The position numbers and the translations under genes were made by a program. Shown in pieces: positions 25,447-34,449 of a stretch of DNA of 64,000 nt. The DNA is from Pseudomonadota bacterium (lineage in GTDB: Bacteria; Desulfobacterota; Desulfovibrionia; Desulfovibrionales; Desulfomicrobiaceae), in NCBI GenBank assembly GCA_018902545.1, contig JAHIQM010000014.1, forward strand, positions 102,693-166,692, read 5' to 3'. Below the pieces are notes generated by a model. The model saw only the letters and a list, made by a program, of their open reading frames with translations. It ran no database searches and was not told the DNA's origin. Position 1 is the first letter of the stretch, and each line of letters starts with the position of its first letter.

Positions 25447-26841
25447 ATGTTTGAAGCAAGCCTGTATGCAGCCCGTCGCCGGGCGCTGATGGAGTCGGTC
25501 AAGACCGGCTGCATCCTTTTGCCGGGCAACGATCTTGTGGGCATGAACTATCACGCCAACGCCTTTGACTTTCGTCAGGATGGCTCTTTTCTCTATTTTG
25601 CCGGATTGGACGAACCCGGACATTGCCTGTGGCTCGACTGTGAAAGCGGGGAGGAAATGCTTTGCGGTCCAAGCCTGGGGCTGGACCATACCATCTGGAG
25701 CGGTGCGGCACCGTCGCTTCCGGAGTTGGCTGCCAGGTCGGGTATTGAGAACGCCTGGACCATGGCGGATTTGGCGGCCGCCTGCCATGACGCGCAAAGG
25801 CCGGGCCGGGCGGTGCATTATCTGCCGCCCTATCAGGGAGAAGGGGTGCTGCGCATCTGCCGATTGCTGGGCGCTGCGCCGGATACTGTCGAGGCCGGGG
25901 CTTCGCAAAAGCTTGTCCGGGCCGTGGTGGCGCTTCGCAGTGTCAAGAGCGGTGAGGAGGTGGACGAAATCCGCCAAGCAGTAGCCCTCTCTGCGCAGAT
26001 GTATGCCGAGCTTATGGCTGCCTGCACGCCCGGGGTGGCAGAAATGGAGCTTTACGGGCGCATGCAGGGGTTCATTCTTGCGCGCGGCAGCCGGGAAGCA
26101 TTCCCCATGATCCTGTCCCGGCGCGGGGAGGTGCTGCACAACCACAGCCATGACCAGACTCTTTCTGAAGGGGACCTGCTGCTGGTCGATTCCGGGGTGG
26201 TTTCGCCCCTAGGGTACGCCTCGGACATCACCCGCACCCTGCCCGTTGGCGGGCGCTTCACGCGGCGTCAGCTGGACATCTACGAGATCGTGCTGCGCGC
26301 CCTGGCCGAGGGAACTTCGCGAATGGGTCCGGGAGTGCCTTTCGTGGAATGCCACTTCTCCGCCGCCACACAGGTGGCTCAAGGGCTCACGGACCTTGGA
26401 CTCATGCGCGGCGACCCGGCCGAGGCCGTGGCTCAAGGGGCGCACGCCCTCTTTTTTCCGCATGGCCTCGGGCACATGCTCGGGCTTGATGTCCACGACA
26501 TGGAGGCTTTGGGAGAGGATTTCGTTGGCTATGACGAAGAGTTCAGACGCTCCACGCAGTTCGGCCTGTCCAGCCTGCGCATGGCCCGCAGGCTTCAGCC
26601 TGGATTTGTCATGACCGTGGAGCCGGGCATCTATTTTATTCCCGCCCTTATCGGGCAGTGGCGGGAGGCGCGGCGTCTGGAAGAGTTCATCAACTACGAA
26701 GCCATTGACGCGTATCTGGATTTCGGCGGCATCCGCATCGAGGACGACGTGCTGGTCACGGAGCACGGTCATGAAGTCTTGAGCGCGGGCATTCCAAAAG
26801 AGCCCGCAGCGGTGTGCGCCTGCATGGGAGGGGAGAAGTGA
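25447..26841 (+). CDS. M24B peptidase (Xaa-Pro aminopeptidase-like)
   Basis: A 464-residue metallopeptidase of the aminopeptidase P type, with an N-terminal creatinase-like domain (~1-170) and a C-terminal pita-bread domain. Metal ligands are seen in LLVDSGVVSPLGYASDITRT (both Asp), HGLGHMLGLDVHD (His), VMTVEPGIYF (Glu) and GIRIEDDVLVT (Glu). It probably cleaves N-terminal residues before proline. It overlaps the PHP phosphatase by four bases. No signal peptide, so it acts in the cytoplasm. Confidence 0.93.
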   Translation: MFEASLYAARRRALMESVKTGCILLPGNDLVGMNYHANAFDFRQDGSFLYFAGLDEPGHCLWLDCESGEEMLCGPSLGLDHTIWSGAAPSLPELAARSGIENAWTMADLAAACHDAQRPGRAVHYLPPYQGEGVLRICRLLGAAPDTVEAGASQKLVRAVVALRSVKSGEEVDEIRQAVALSAQMYAELMAACTPGVAEMELYGRMQGFILARGSREAFPMILSRRGEVLHNHSHDQTLSEGDLLLVDSGVVSPLGYASDITRTLPVGGRFTRRQLDIYEIVLRALAEGTSRMGPGVPFVECHFSAATQVAQGLTDLGLMRGDPAEAVAQGAHALFFPHGLGHMLGLDVHDMEALGEDFVGYDEEFRRSTQFGLSSLRMARRLQPGFVMTVEPGIYFIPALIGQWREARRLEEFINYEAIDAYLDFGGIRIEDDVLVTEHGHEVLSAGIPKEPAAVCACMGGEK

Positions 26842-27692
26842 GAAAGATCAGCCTGCACGGCGGGCACAGCGGCCAGTATTGCGACCATGCCCGTGACACG
26901 CTGGCGCAGATCGTGGCCGCGTATCACGATGCCGGATTTGAATGCATCGGCCTGACCGAGCACATGCCGCCCTTTGACGACGCCTGGCTTTATCCGGACG
27001 AGGCCGGGCTCGGGCGCACTGCAAAATGGATGCAGGCCCGCTTCGCAAACTACGTGGCCGAGGCCAGAGCGCTTCAGCACGCCTACAGGGGCCGCATGGG
27101 CATTCTCGTCGGCATGGAGAGCGAGTGGTATCCCGGCTGCGGCCCATGGGTCGCCAGCCTGCGCGAAACCCATGGCCTCGATTATGTTGTGGGATCAGTT
27201 CACCATGTCGGGGGAGAGTGCGTCGACTTTTCAAAACAGGACTACGAACGCATCGCTACGCGGTACGGCGGGCTGGCTCCTCTGTATGCGGCCTATTTCG
27301 ACGCCCAGCTAGAGATGATGCAGGCCATCAAACCGGAAGTGGTGGGCCATTTCGATCTCATCCGTATGCATGATCCGAACTACCTGCAAACGCTAACGCA
27401 AGCAGATGTCTGGGAACGGGTGCTGCGCAATCTGGACTGGATGGCAAAAGCCGGCGCAGTGCTGGACGTAAACGCGAGAGCGCTCCTCAAGGGACAGGCG
27501 CAGCCGTATGTCTGCGCTCCGATTCTGGACGCTGCCGCAAAGCTCGGGGTGGGCGTTGCCTACGGCGATGACGCACACGGAGTGACGGATGTGGGATGCG
27601 GGTTTGCGCGGGTAGAGGAATTGCTTGCCCAGAGGAGAATGAAAGGGCCGGAAACTTCCAGTTCCCAGGTGCTAAGGCAGATCGGCGGGTGA
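26838..27692 (+). CDS. PHP-family histidinol-phosphatase-like protein
   Basis: A 284-residue metal-dependent phosphoesterase. I chose the GTG at 26838, whose ribosome site (GGAGGGGA) lies within the upstream gene; it overlaps that gene's stop (GTGA). PHP metal motifs include SLHGGHSGQYCDHARDTLA, GLTEHMP, MESEWY, GSVHHVGG, GHFDLIRMHD and GDDAHGV. This matches HisK/HisJ-type histidinol phosphatases, which act in histidine synthesis; other PHP hydrolases cannot be excluded without his genes nearby. Its end overlaps the next gene, which is on the other strand. Confidence 0.85.
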   Translation: MRKISLHGGHSGQYCDHARDTLAQIVAAYHDAGFECIGLTEHMPPFDDAWLYPDEAGLGRTAKWMQARFANYVAEARALQHAYRGRMGILVGMESEWYPGCGPWVASLRETHGLDYVVGSVHHVGGECVDFSKQDYERIATRYGGLAPLYAAYFDAQLEMMQAIKPEVVGHFDLIRMHDPNYLQTLTQADVWERVLRNLDWMAKAGAVLDVNARALLKGQAQPYVCAPILDAAAKLGVGVAYGDDAHGVTDVGCGFARVEELLAQRRMKGPETSSSQVLRQIGG

Positions 27693-28124
27693 GTTCTTCC
27701 AGGCGTTCCAAATCAACCGGCTCGAATAGACCAGACCACTCCCGACCATCACATAGAGTCCGGTCTTGATGGCCGCGTCAAGGGGCAGCACGCCCAAGGT
27801 TCGCCCGAACACGATCATGACCGCGATGAGCAACCAGTTGCGCACAGAAAAAAGTCCGCCCAGACAAGCGCGGGAAGGCTTGGCGCCGATGTGAAGAATG
27901 ATTCTGTTTGCAACTCGGTCCAGAACAATTTTGCTTTTGACCACACCCAGAATCCCTCCGACCACAATCACCGCCAGTAAGATCCCCCAAGAACCTTCCC
28001 GAAAGATATAGATTCCTTTAAGGGTGAGAAAAAAACCAACCGCTGACCACACAATGGCGGCGGTGAGCAGGCGCGTGCGGGGATAGGCGCGGGGGGTCAA
28101 GCGGTCGAGGAAGTGGGGGGGCAT
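27672..28124 (-). CDS. Small integral membrane protein, unknown
   Basis: A 150-residue protein with four hydrophobic segments (~20-42, ~48-68, ~93-110 and ~118-138) and a basic loop in between. It has no motif that I recognise. It is convergent with the PHP gene and overlaps it by 21 bases at the 3' ends. The start has GGAG seven bases upstream. A function in transport or in membrane organisation is possible but not shown. Confidence 0.7.
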   Translation of the reverse strand: MPPHFLDRLTPRAYPRTRLLTAAIVWSAVGFFLTLKGIYIFREGSWGILLAVIVVGGILGVVKSKIVLDRVANRIILHIGAKPSRACLGGLFSVRNWLLIAVMIVFGRTLGVLPLDAAIKTGLYVMVGSGLVYSSRLIWNAWKNSPADLP

Positions 28125-28206
28125 GGGAACTCCTTAAGTTCCCAATCCTAGAAAGGCTGTAGGCTAAAGTCAAACGCGGGGCCAATTGGCTTGGCCCCGC
28201 GCTGAG

Positions 28207-31200
28207 CTATTCTGTGACCTTGCGCCAAAAGAGCGGCCCGGATCTGACATTAATTGGCGTTTCAACATCGATCGTAAGAATCGCACCTGTACTTGTCTGG
28301 ACAAACGCCGTAGCGCCATCCTCACCGATATGGAGCGTAGGGGTGAAAGCAAGACCACGTCCTAGTGGAAGGGAAGTGTTCAAGATGTCACCGGAAGCAC
28401 CAAGGATCGGTTTATAGAATGCTGTTCCCGTTTTGTAGTAAACAGCCCAGAGCGTGCTGTTGGCATCAAAGGCGTCGCAGACGTCACTTGTAGGTGTATT
28501 GCTGGTGAAGATAACTGTTCCGCCCAGTACTGCAGGCTGTCCCAGGACTCGCTCTCGGTCATGATCGAAGTCAATATGCCAGCCATCAGCGTCGTTGACT
28601 GCGGCAACGAGATTATTCCAGTGACCTGGTGTAGGATTTGGACCAGTCATAAGGGTCCCGCCTTTGTAAGCCCTGACGCAGTTAATTGTACTAACTCCTG
28701 AGCATAGACTGTTGCTAACCGTAACGTCAGTGCTGTTAAAAAGGGCAGCAGTCACGACAGTGTCAAAAGTCAGTGTTGTGGAGTTGACGACGTCTTTGAC
28801 TCCATAAAATGACATTTTAGATGTCTGGGGTATGTCCGGAGTGTTGAAGAGTCGGCCCGCTCCAAAATAGACCCATAAGAGACCGGCGTCGTCCTTAGCT
28901 ACGCTTGCGGCCGAGGTGATGGGCTTGCCAACATCAATCAGTGTTGAAATGCTATCCCATCCTGAGGTAATGGCGTTATTGGTGTCCAGTCGGTACATCT
29001 TACCAGTTGGATTGGTCTGTGTGCCAGCCGTAGTTCCGAAATAAACCAAGTCAGTCTTGAATTCCTCGGTCGAAGGATATGGTCCGATATCGAGATCCAC
29101 TGCTATGGGATCAAAAATGAATGAGTTTGGTTCCGTAAAGCCATATGGCTCCCCGCTTGTCGACAACGTCCCAGTTCCGTTGACAGTGAGAAGTGCTTTG
29201 TCAGCGACAAGCGCCTTTAGATCCAGGGCAAAGAGACGACCAGCCTGTTCACTTGTTTCCACGCCGAGTTTATTGCGCGATGCCTTTCCGGCAGAATCTG
29301 CCGGACCGGAACCGAAAACCAAGTACCATTGATTTTCGGTTGCAAGGGTGGTGTTTCGTTGGGTCATGGGCATGACAGTCGGGTAACAGGTCGTGAAGCC
29401 CTGTCCGGGGAGTGCGATTTCTGCAAGTAGTTTAGGCGGTTGCTCAGGATTCGTTATGTCCATGATGACGTAAGCGGATGACATGGAACGGTCGGCAGCG
29501 CCGTCCTTAGTGATATCCACTCCAATCTCGGCTCCACCAAGTCGCATGCCGGCAACAAGGATAGTCCCCCATCCATCAGGGTAGGTGTCGGGGTCTTGGG
29601 ATACTTGGCTGGTTGTGTCATTGAAGAACACTCGGGCGTCAAAGACGCGGGGTTTGAGGTCCATGTACGCTGCATGGAGGTTTTGACCGTACTCGGGATG
29701 CATTAGCCATTTCAAGTGGGGCAGAAGATTGAAGGGAACATAAGCCCAGGCTTCCATGCCCAGAGGCCAGTCATGTTCGCCATTAGGAGAAGTCAGGAAG
29801 GCTTTTTGAGTGCTGTTGTAAAAGCCTGCATTAAATGCGTGGAGCATCCCGTCGTTAGCACCGACATAGACCATTTGTCTTCTATTTTTGTACTTATTGA
29901 CAAAGCCTTCATAGGTTTTGTCCTTATAGATCATGTGATAGTTTTCTGCAGGTCTGCCAACAACCGTTGGGGATGAATATATAATGTCGCCTAGGCGCCA
30001 CGTCTTGCCGCCAAAAGATCTGCTGCGGGTAAAATCATCAACGCTGCCGATGGTAGCATTACCGACATCCAGTCCTCGAATGAAGTTGGTCTGCCGTTGC
30101 GACAATGTTCTGAGTTGGGTATCGCTAAGTCCAAGGGAGGGAGCGACCGATCCCGAAGTGTTTTCATAAAGTGTCAGGTAGCTGCAGAAGTAATCTGGGT
30201 CTTTACAGTCGACATCGGCATGTGTAAAAGGCACAAATTCGCCAATATCGGGAATCATGTTGCTATTCTTGTCTACAAAAGTGAAGATGTACCGTGAAGC
30301 CGTGCCGCCATAGCTTCGGTTGGTAGTTATGGCGGCATCGCTTACGTCATTAAGCCAGTCCGTAGAAGACCACAAAAAGTTGATGTCGTTGATAGTGGGA
30401 ACAAGGGTTGAATTTCCAGATTCGTCAAACCTGTAAATGAGTTCCGCTGTATCTGTTTTTATGAACCGAATGACTTTGTCGTAGTCCGCTCCACTAAGGT
30501 CGAGTTTACTATTTTGGGTGGTATCTTCGCGCATTTGCCCTTTGGAATCTACCAGCAGTGCATGGATCTGTCCTGCCCAAGCCGGAGCCAGAGGGGTGAT
30601 TGCAGTTGGCTGAAAGAAAATCGCCTGATAGACAGCCCCTTCGCCGTCGCCTGTGGTCGGAGGGAGGGAAGCGGACGTGCCGGACGCGACACTGGCGGTA
30701 GCCATGGCAAAGACTTGCGTAATCGCGGCTTCAAGTTCGCTGCCGGACTCAGCTTCAAAATAGTTGTCGGGAACTCCGTCGCCGTTGGCGTCCCACTCAG
30801 TAGTTAAATCCGGCATGTTATTGCCGTTACTTCCGATGCCGGACTGCTTGAATTTTCCGTAGCGGGCAGCGTCGCTAAGGAGGGTACTGCCCTTTCCGAA
30901 AGCAAAAACGGCATAAAAGTCTACGTTTTGAACTCCTGCGAGGTCGGGGCGCATGTCTGTTGTTTGGCCCCAGTGTGCAACGTCGATAAGGTACGATCTG
31001 CCGCCGTCAGGTAATGTGTAGTATGGGTTGACAATCCGCTGTCGGATTTTTTCTCCATAGTAATCTGCGGGGAGGCTGTTATCCTGGGTGCTTTCGCCGT
31101 CTGTGATGAGGATAACGTTTTGCTTAGTGCACTCGATAAGTTCACCAATTGATGGGAAATAAAATGGGTCTTGGGTAGTACCGACCTCATAGCTTGAGTC

Positions 31201-32115
31201 ACCCCTATATCGAGGTCCTGTATTGGTGCCCGAAGTAATGCCGCCACCTGTGTCGAGATCCTGTCGGATATAGCCGTAAACCGTAAACAAGGTTTCGGCC
31301 AGCGGGGTCCATGTAGTTGGGTTTATTGTGTTGATATCATTTATTAAATCGCTGAGTTCGTTCGGATCTTCGCTCATGTATCGCAGAATTTTACCACCGT
31401 GATGGTACGCAGGGGTCGAGCTACTAGTGTCGTACACGAAGAGGGCCATGCGAGCCTTGTCTTTGAAATCGTGAAGAACGCCCTCTTTTTTGGAATCCTT
31501 AACCCGAATCCGGTAGTTTGTTCCATCGTATGTAAAGTACATTGTGTTTGCAGGCTGTACGATCCACCTTTCAAGATTTTCGACTGGAGTCATGAACTTC
31601 AGGTCGCCGTTTAAGTCAGTTTTTTCTAATCCGTCGTATTTGAAATCAGCAACGCGTTTTGATCCGTCTTGGCTGACTCCTTCGTAGCAATTGTTGGTTG
31701 TGTTGTACTTACCCCCCCCCATGACCTTTCTTGCAACGTCTGCCCGTTTCATTGTTGCCCAATTAAGCCAGTTGCCGTTCCAAGTGCCTGATGCGTTGTT
31801 AGCATAGAAAAAACGATTAGCAACAGTTGCTGTAGTGTCGTAAGTGTAATATGTCCTCGGGTCAAAGTAGCCGTAGTATTCTCTGGCTGGATCAAAGACG
31901 CTGGTACCACCGCTAGTGTATGCCGCGTTACGCATACTACCGGAGTTGTCAAATATGATAATAATCGAAGGTTTTTCATCTTTGACGAGAAATGGTGGCA
32001 TCCAATTGAAATCATTTGCGACGTAGGATAGAGTCGAACTGGGAGCAAACAAGATCAATCCCAAGAAAAGAGAAAAGATTAGCTTATTCACAGGTGATCC
32101 ATATTTTCTGGACAT
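28207..32115 (-). CDS. pilY1: PilY1-like pilus-tip adhesin/assembly protein (operon 1)
   Basis: A 1302-residue exported protein, the largest gene of the first minor pilin operon. A signal peptide precedes ~30 residues. The N-terminal von Willebrand A-like domain has a MIDAS-type motif FDNSGSM. Ca2+-binding-like loops appear as WDANGDGVPDNYF and DKNSNMIPDIGEF. The last ~600 residues hold the PilY1 C-terminal beta-propeller region (for example RRQMVYVGANDGMLHAFNAG, VAGMRLGGAEIGVD, GSGPADSAGKASRN). It is the last gene of operon 1; its start overlaps a small secreted protein gene by 32 bases. PilY1 acts with type IV pili in retraction, adhesion and surface sensing. Confidence 0.92.
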   Translation of the reverse strand: MSRKYGSPVNKLIFSLFLGLILFAPSSTLSYVANDFNWMPPFLVKDEKPSIIIIFDNSGSMRNAAYTSGGTSVFDPAREYYGYFDPRTYYTYDTTATVANRFFYANNASGTWNGNWLNWATMKRADVARKVMGGGKYNTTNNCYEGVSQDGSKRVADFKYDGLEKTDLNGDLKFMTPVENLERWIVQPANTMYFTYDGTNYRIRVKDSKKEGVLHDFKDKARMALFVYDTSSSTPAYHHGGKILRYMSEDPNELSDLINDINTINPTTWTPLAETLFTVYGYIRQDLDTGGGITSGTNTGPRYRGDSSYEVGTTQDPFYFPSIGELIECTKQNVILITDGESTQDNSLPADYYGEKIRQRIVNPYYTLPDGGRSYLIDVAHWGQTTDMRPDLAGVQNVDFYAVFAFGKGSTLLSDAARYGKFKQSGIGSNGNNMPDLTTEWDANGDGVPDNYFEAESGSELEAAITQVFAMATASVASGTSASLPPTTGDGEGAVYQAIFFQPTAITPLAPAWAGQIHALLVDSKGQMREDTTQNSKLDLSGADYDKVIRFIKTDTAELIYRFDESGNSTLVPTINDINFLWSSTDWLNDVSDAAITTNRSYGGTASRYIFTFVDKNSNMIPDIGEFVPFTHADVDCKDPDYFCSYLTLYENTSGSVAPSLGLSDTQLRTLSQRQTNFIRGLDVGNATIGSVDDFTRSRSFGGKTWRLGDIIYSSPTVVGRPAENYHMIYKDKTYEGFVNKYKNRRQMVYVGANDGMLHAFNAGFYNSTQKAFLTSPNGEHDWPLGMEAWAYVPFNLLPHLKWLMHPEYGQNLHAAYMDLKPRVFDARVFFNDTTSQVSQDPDTYPDGWGTILVAGMRLGGAEIGVDITKDGAADRSMSSAYVIMDITNPEQPPKLLAEIALPGQGFTTCYPTVMPMTQRNTTLATENQWYLVFGSGPADSAGKASRNKLGVETSEQAGRLFALDLKALVADKALLTVNGTGTLSTSGEPYGFTEPNSFIFDPIAVDLDIGPYPSTEEFKTDLVYFGTTAGTQTNPTGKMYRLDTNNAITSGWDSISTLIDVGKPITSAASVAKDDAGLLWVYFGAGRLFNTPDIPQTSKMSFYGVKDVVNSTTLTFDTVVTAALFNSTDVTVSNSLCSGVSTINCVRAYKGGTLMTGPNPTPGHWNNLVAAVNDADGWHIDFDHDRERVLGQPAVLGGTVIFTSNTPTSDVCDAFDANSTLWAVYYKTGTAFYKPILGASGDILNTSLPLGRGLAFTPTLHIGEDGATAFVQTSTGAILTIDVETPINVRSGPLFWRKVTE

Positions 32116-32401
32116 ACATGACTCCTTCCTGTTCAGAGGAATTGGAACACCAGACAGCTGCTTTGGAGTTATTCAGTTCTTCCTGCAGATTGCCTGGATT
32201 TCCGCTGCAATCTAGGATTGTGGCGTTGTGAGGGATGATCAATTCCAGGCCGTCACTTGCGCGAGTGACGGTCCACCTGACGCCGTCTTCAAGTACCCAA
32301 ACCCCCTCACAGGGGCTGCTATCCGCGTTAGTAATGTCTTGAGCATACGCCCCGGTCGCGGCAAGGCAGAGCGCCAGGGTGATGAGATATGATTTGAGCA
32401 T
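32084..32401 (-). CDS. Small secreted protein within minor pilin operon 1
   Basis: A 105-residue protein with a signal peptide (MLKSYLITLALCLAATGAYA). The mature part has four cysteines (CEGVWV, DCSGNP, WCSNSS and ITCE), so it is probably disulfide-bonded in the periplasm or on the pilus. It has no homologue in operon 2 and lies between the PilX-like and PilY1-like genes. I do not recognise it. GGAGG lies before the ATG. A chaperone or partner for PilY1 is the obvious guess, but that is inference. Confidence 0.75.
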   Translation of the reverse strand: MLKSYLITLALCLAATGAYAQDITNADSSPCEGVWVLEDGVRWTVTRASDGLELIIPHNATILDCSGNPGNLQEELNNSKAAVWCSNSSEQEGVMYVQKIWITCE

Positions 32402-32446
32402 ATGTCCTCCTTGAGCGGAAGGTTTATTTTTATTACGCCACGCCGC

Positions 32447-33004
32447 TCACCTGTTGATATGTCGCCAGCCCAAGTCTACGGTTGCTTGACTGTTGCGGCG
32501 ACCCTCTCTGTGTGCGCGAATGAGATAATTAGTGAATGTTCCGCCACTGGCCGCACCCTTTCCAGCGCCCTCATAGCCTGCTCCGATCTGCATGGCCGAT
32601 CCTTCGAGTACTCCGCTGTCCAGCCAACCAGTACGGATGAGGGTGCCCATGGTGCCCTGGATAAAATATTCCAAAGGATCTGCAGGTGGGGCAACTCCGA
32701 AACCGGTACTGTTGCCCCAGAAATTTGCGTTGGTCGAGTTGGTTCCGTCATCGTAAAAGCTGGAATTTGTATCATCGATGGCCTGTCCCAAGAACACATG
32801 GCCAACATTAACACCGGAATCAGCATGGAAAAAGGCTTCTCGGGTGTCGCGGTCATTGGCTGCGGTGAACAGATTCAGGTCCGCAACATCGAGGGCTGCA
32901 AGGCCTAGCGCAGCAAGGATCGCTAGGACAATAATAGCCACGACCAAGGCAGATCCTGATTGAGGACGTTTAGATTCAATACTTGGGGGAGAAGACGTAT
33001 ACAT
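32447..33004 (-). CDS. pilX: PilX-like minor pilin (operon 1)
   Basis: A 185-residue protein. After a short charged leader (~17 residues) comes a hydrophobic helix (SGSALVVAIIVLAILAALGL), then a globular part with NDRDTREAFFHADSGVNVGH. This is the PilX N-terminal pattern with Glu-Ala-Phe-x-x-Ala-(Asp/Glu)-(Ser/Ala)-Gly. It overlaps the PilV-like gene by 29 bases. The C terminus (TFTNYLIRAHREGRRNSQAT, VDLGWRHINR) is closely matched by the operon-2 protein. Confidence 0.86.
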   Translation of the reverse strand: MYTSSPPSIESKRPQSGSALVVAIIVLAILAALGLAALDVADLNLFTAANDRDTREAFFHADSGVNVGHVFLGQAIDDTNSSFYDDGTNSTNANFWGNSTGFGVAPPADPLEYFIQGTMGTLIRTGWLDSGVLEGSAMQIGAGYEGAGKGAASGGTFTNYLIRAHREGRRNSQATVDLGWRHINR

Positions 33005-33386
33005 ACGATGTGCTCGCTTGGATGCCTTTGTTGTTCCAGTTCACTGTGCAGGTCATTTCTTTGCACCTGTTCAGCGGAGCAAAGTCCTGAATGCCGCAGT
33101 TCATTGTGTATGCAACTCCGGAAACGACGGTGTTGACCGTGGCGTTGGACAGGTTGTTGAATGTGAGCGCTGCGTACTGTGCGCGGGTAGCGTTTTCCAA
33201 AAAATCTTCTATTATCAAACTGGCGTGGGTCATGTGGTAAGCACGGCTATCCTGAGTCGTTGATCTGGAAATCATGGTGACAACCGAAAGAAGTCCAATG
33301 GCGAGAACAGCCGTAGCTACAAGGACTTCCACAAGTGTAAAGCCTTTCATGCTTTGGGATTGGCAAAAGTGTCTTATATTTTGCAT
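32976..33386 (-). CDS. pilV: PilV-like minor pilin (operon 1)
   Basis: A 136-residue type IV minor pilin with prepilin cleavage motif KG-FTLVEVLVATAVLAIGL. The leader is ~15 residues (a second ATG, two codons before the Gly, is possible). It keeps two Cys in CGIQDFAPLNRCKEMTC. Its C terminus resembles the operon-2 gene (AR(A/D)(C/V)YVYV-like ends: STSYVYVFSPKY). It is likely part of the pilus tip complex. Neighbours overlap or lie within five bases. Confidence 0.88.
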   Translation of the reverse strand: MQNIRHFCQSQSMKGFTLVEVLVATAVLAIGLLSVVTMISRSTTQDSRAYHMTHASLIIEDFLENATRAQYAALTFNNLSNATVNTVVSGVAYTMNCGIQDFAPLNRCKEMTCTVNWNNKGIQASTSYVYVFSPKY

Positions 33387-33390
33387 GTGT

Positions 33391-33966
33391 TTATAATCCC
33401 ATGTTTCGACAGTACACTCGTGTGTTCATAATTCGGTTAGATATGTTGAGGCCAGCTCTTTCGTCTGATGCAGCGGCTGAAATTGTAATGTCTATAAAGC
33501 GAGTGTCTGTCTCTATTTCAGGAGTATTGACCGGGATGACGTCGCCGTTGCGGTCACGATAGACAAAAGTAAGGTCAGCGATATTTTCTGCAGCGGTAAC
33601 CCATTCTGCTGATGCATTCAGCCAGTCGATGGTGTTATTTGGTCGCAAGATATATGCTATTTGCGTGCTTCCATCTGGTGCTGGATCTCTGGTGCAGCGG
33701 ACTGACGTAGCATTTGTAGCGATTTCAACAAATCCATTTGAGGTGCCGCTGGTAACTGTATAGCCACACATCCGCAAATCCTCGGCTATCTGCACCACAG
33801 CGGACAGGAGTTCCTGCTGCATCACAGTTGTCTCTTCCTGTTTGGCGGCCATAAGGTTGTGGACGCGGAACAGATTGTACAGCCCTGTTAGGACGATGCC
33901 CATCATGACCATCGCTACCAGTATTTCCACTAGGGTCATTCCAGACTGGGCTCTTTTCTCGGACAT
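33391..33966 (-). CDS. pilW: PilW-like minor pilin (operon 1)
   Basis: A 191-residue minor pilin. The prepilin motif is SG-MTLVEILVAMVMMGIVL (Met at +1, Glu at +5). The N-terminal helix continues GLYNLFRVHNLMAAKQEETT. QQELLSAVVQIAEDLRMCGY is a PilW-type sequence also present in operon 2. It is co-directional with FimT-like and PilV-like genes, separated by 15 and 4 bases. Confidence 0.86.
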   Translation of the reverse strand: MSEKRAQSGMTLVEILVAMVMMGIVLTGLYNLFRVHNLMAAKQEETTVMQQELLSAVVQIAEDLRMCGYTVTSGTSNGFVEIATNATSVRCTRDPAPDGSTQIAYILRPNNTIDWLNASAEWVTAAENIADLTFVYRDRNGDVIPVNTPEIETDTRFIDITISAAASDERAGLNISNRIMNTRVYCRNMGL

Positions 33967-33981
33967 GCGAAATTACTCCGC

Positions 33982-34449
33982 CTAGTTCGTTATTATGCTG
34001 CCTGAAGTCCGTACTGTGACAGACAAAGTTGATGCAGCGTTGTTGGTTATGGGAATGGTTCCCGCAGTGAGCGCTCTGCCTCTGCTGGTGAATGAAGTAT
34101 TCAAGGAATTGGAAAGCCGCACTCCGCTCCCGATGATCGAGAGATCAAATTGCCGCAGTGTCGTGCCGTTGGTGAACGAAACAACACAGGTGTTGGTTGC
34201 GTTGCTACAGCTGAAATTGATCTGCTGGTTGCGCTTGATAGCCTCAACTCGTGCATCCTGGCACATGCTCACGATGGTTCTGGCGGCGCGTTTTAGATTG
34301 GCTTGGGGCAGCCATTTCATCAGGGCTGTTCCGGAAATGCCCGCCAGAATGCCGATTACCGCCACAACTACCAGTACTTCGATCAAAGAGAAGCCTTTTG
34401 GCTGAGATGTCGTGTTTCGATGATTCAAGCTTTGAGTTTTTGTATTCAT
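33982..34449 (-). CDS. fimT: FimT/GspH-like minor pseudopilin (operon 1, first gene)
   Basis: A ~155-residue minor pilin. The ATG at 34449 gives a prepilin leader of 19 residues followed by KG-FSLIEVLVVVAVIGILAG. An upstream extension to 34614 runs through AT-rich non-coding DNA and is rejected. The mature protein has the GspH/FimT pattern: LKRAARTIVSMCQDARVEAIKRNQ and then NFSCSNATNTCVV. It begins operon 1. Direct repeats lie upstream. Confidence 0.84.
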   Translation of the reverse strand: MNTKTQSLNHRNTTSQPKGFSLIEVLVVVAVIGILAGISGTALMKWLPQANLKRAARTIVSMCQDARVEAIKRNQQINFSCSNATNTCVVSFTNGTTLRQFDLSIIGSGVRLSNSLNTSFTSRGRALTAGTIPITNNAASTLSVTVRTSGSIITN

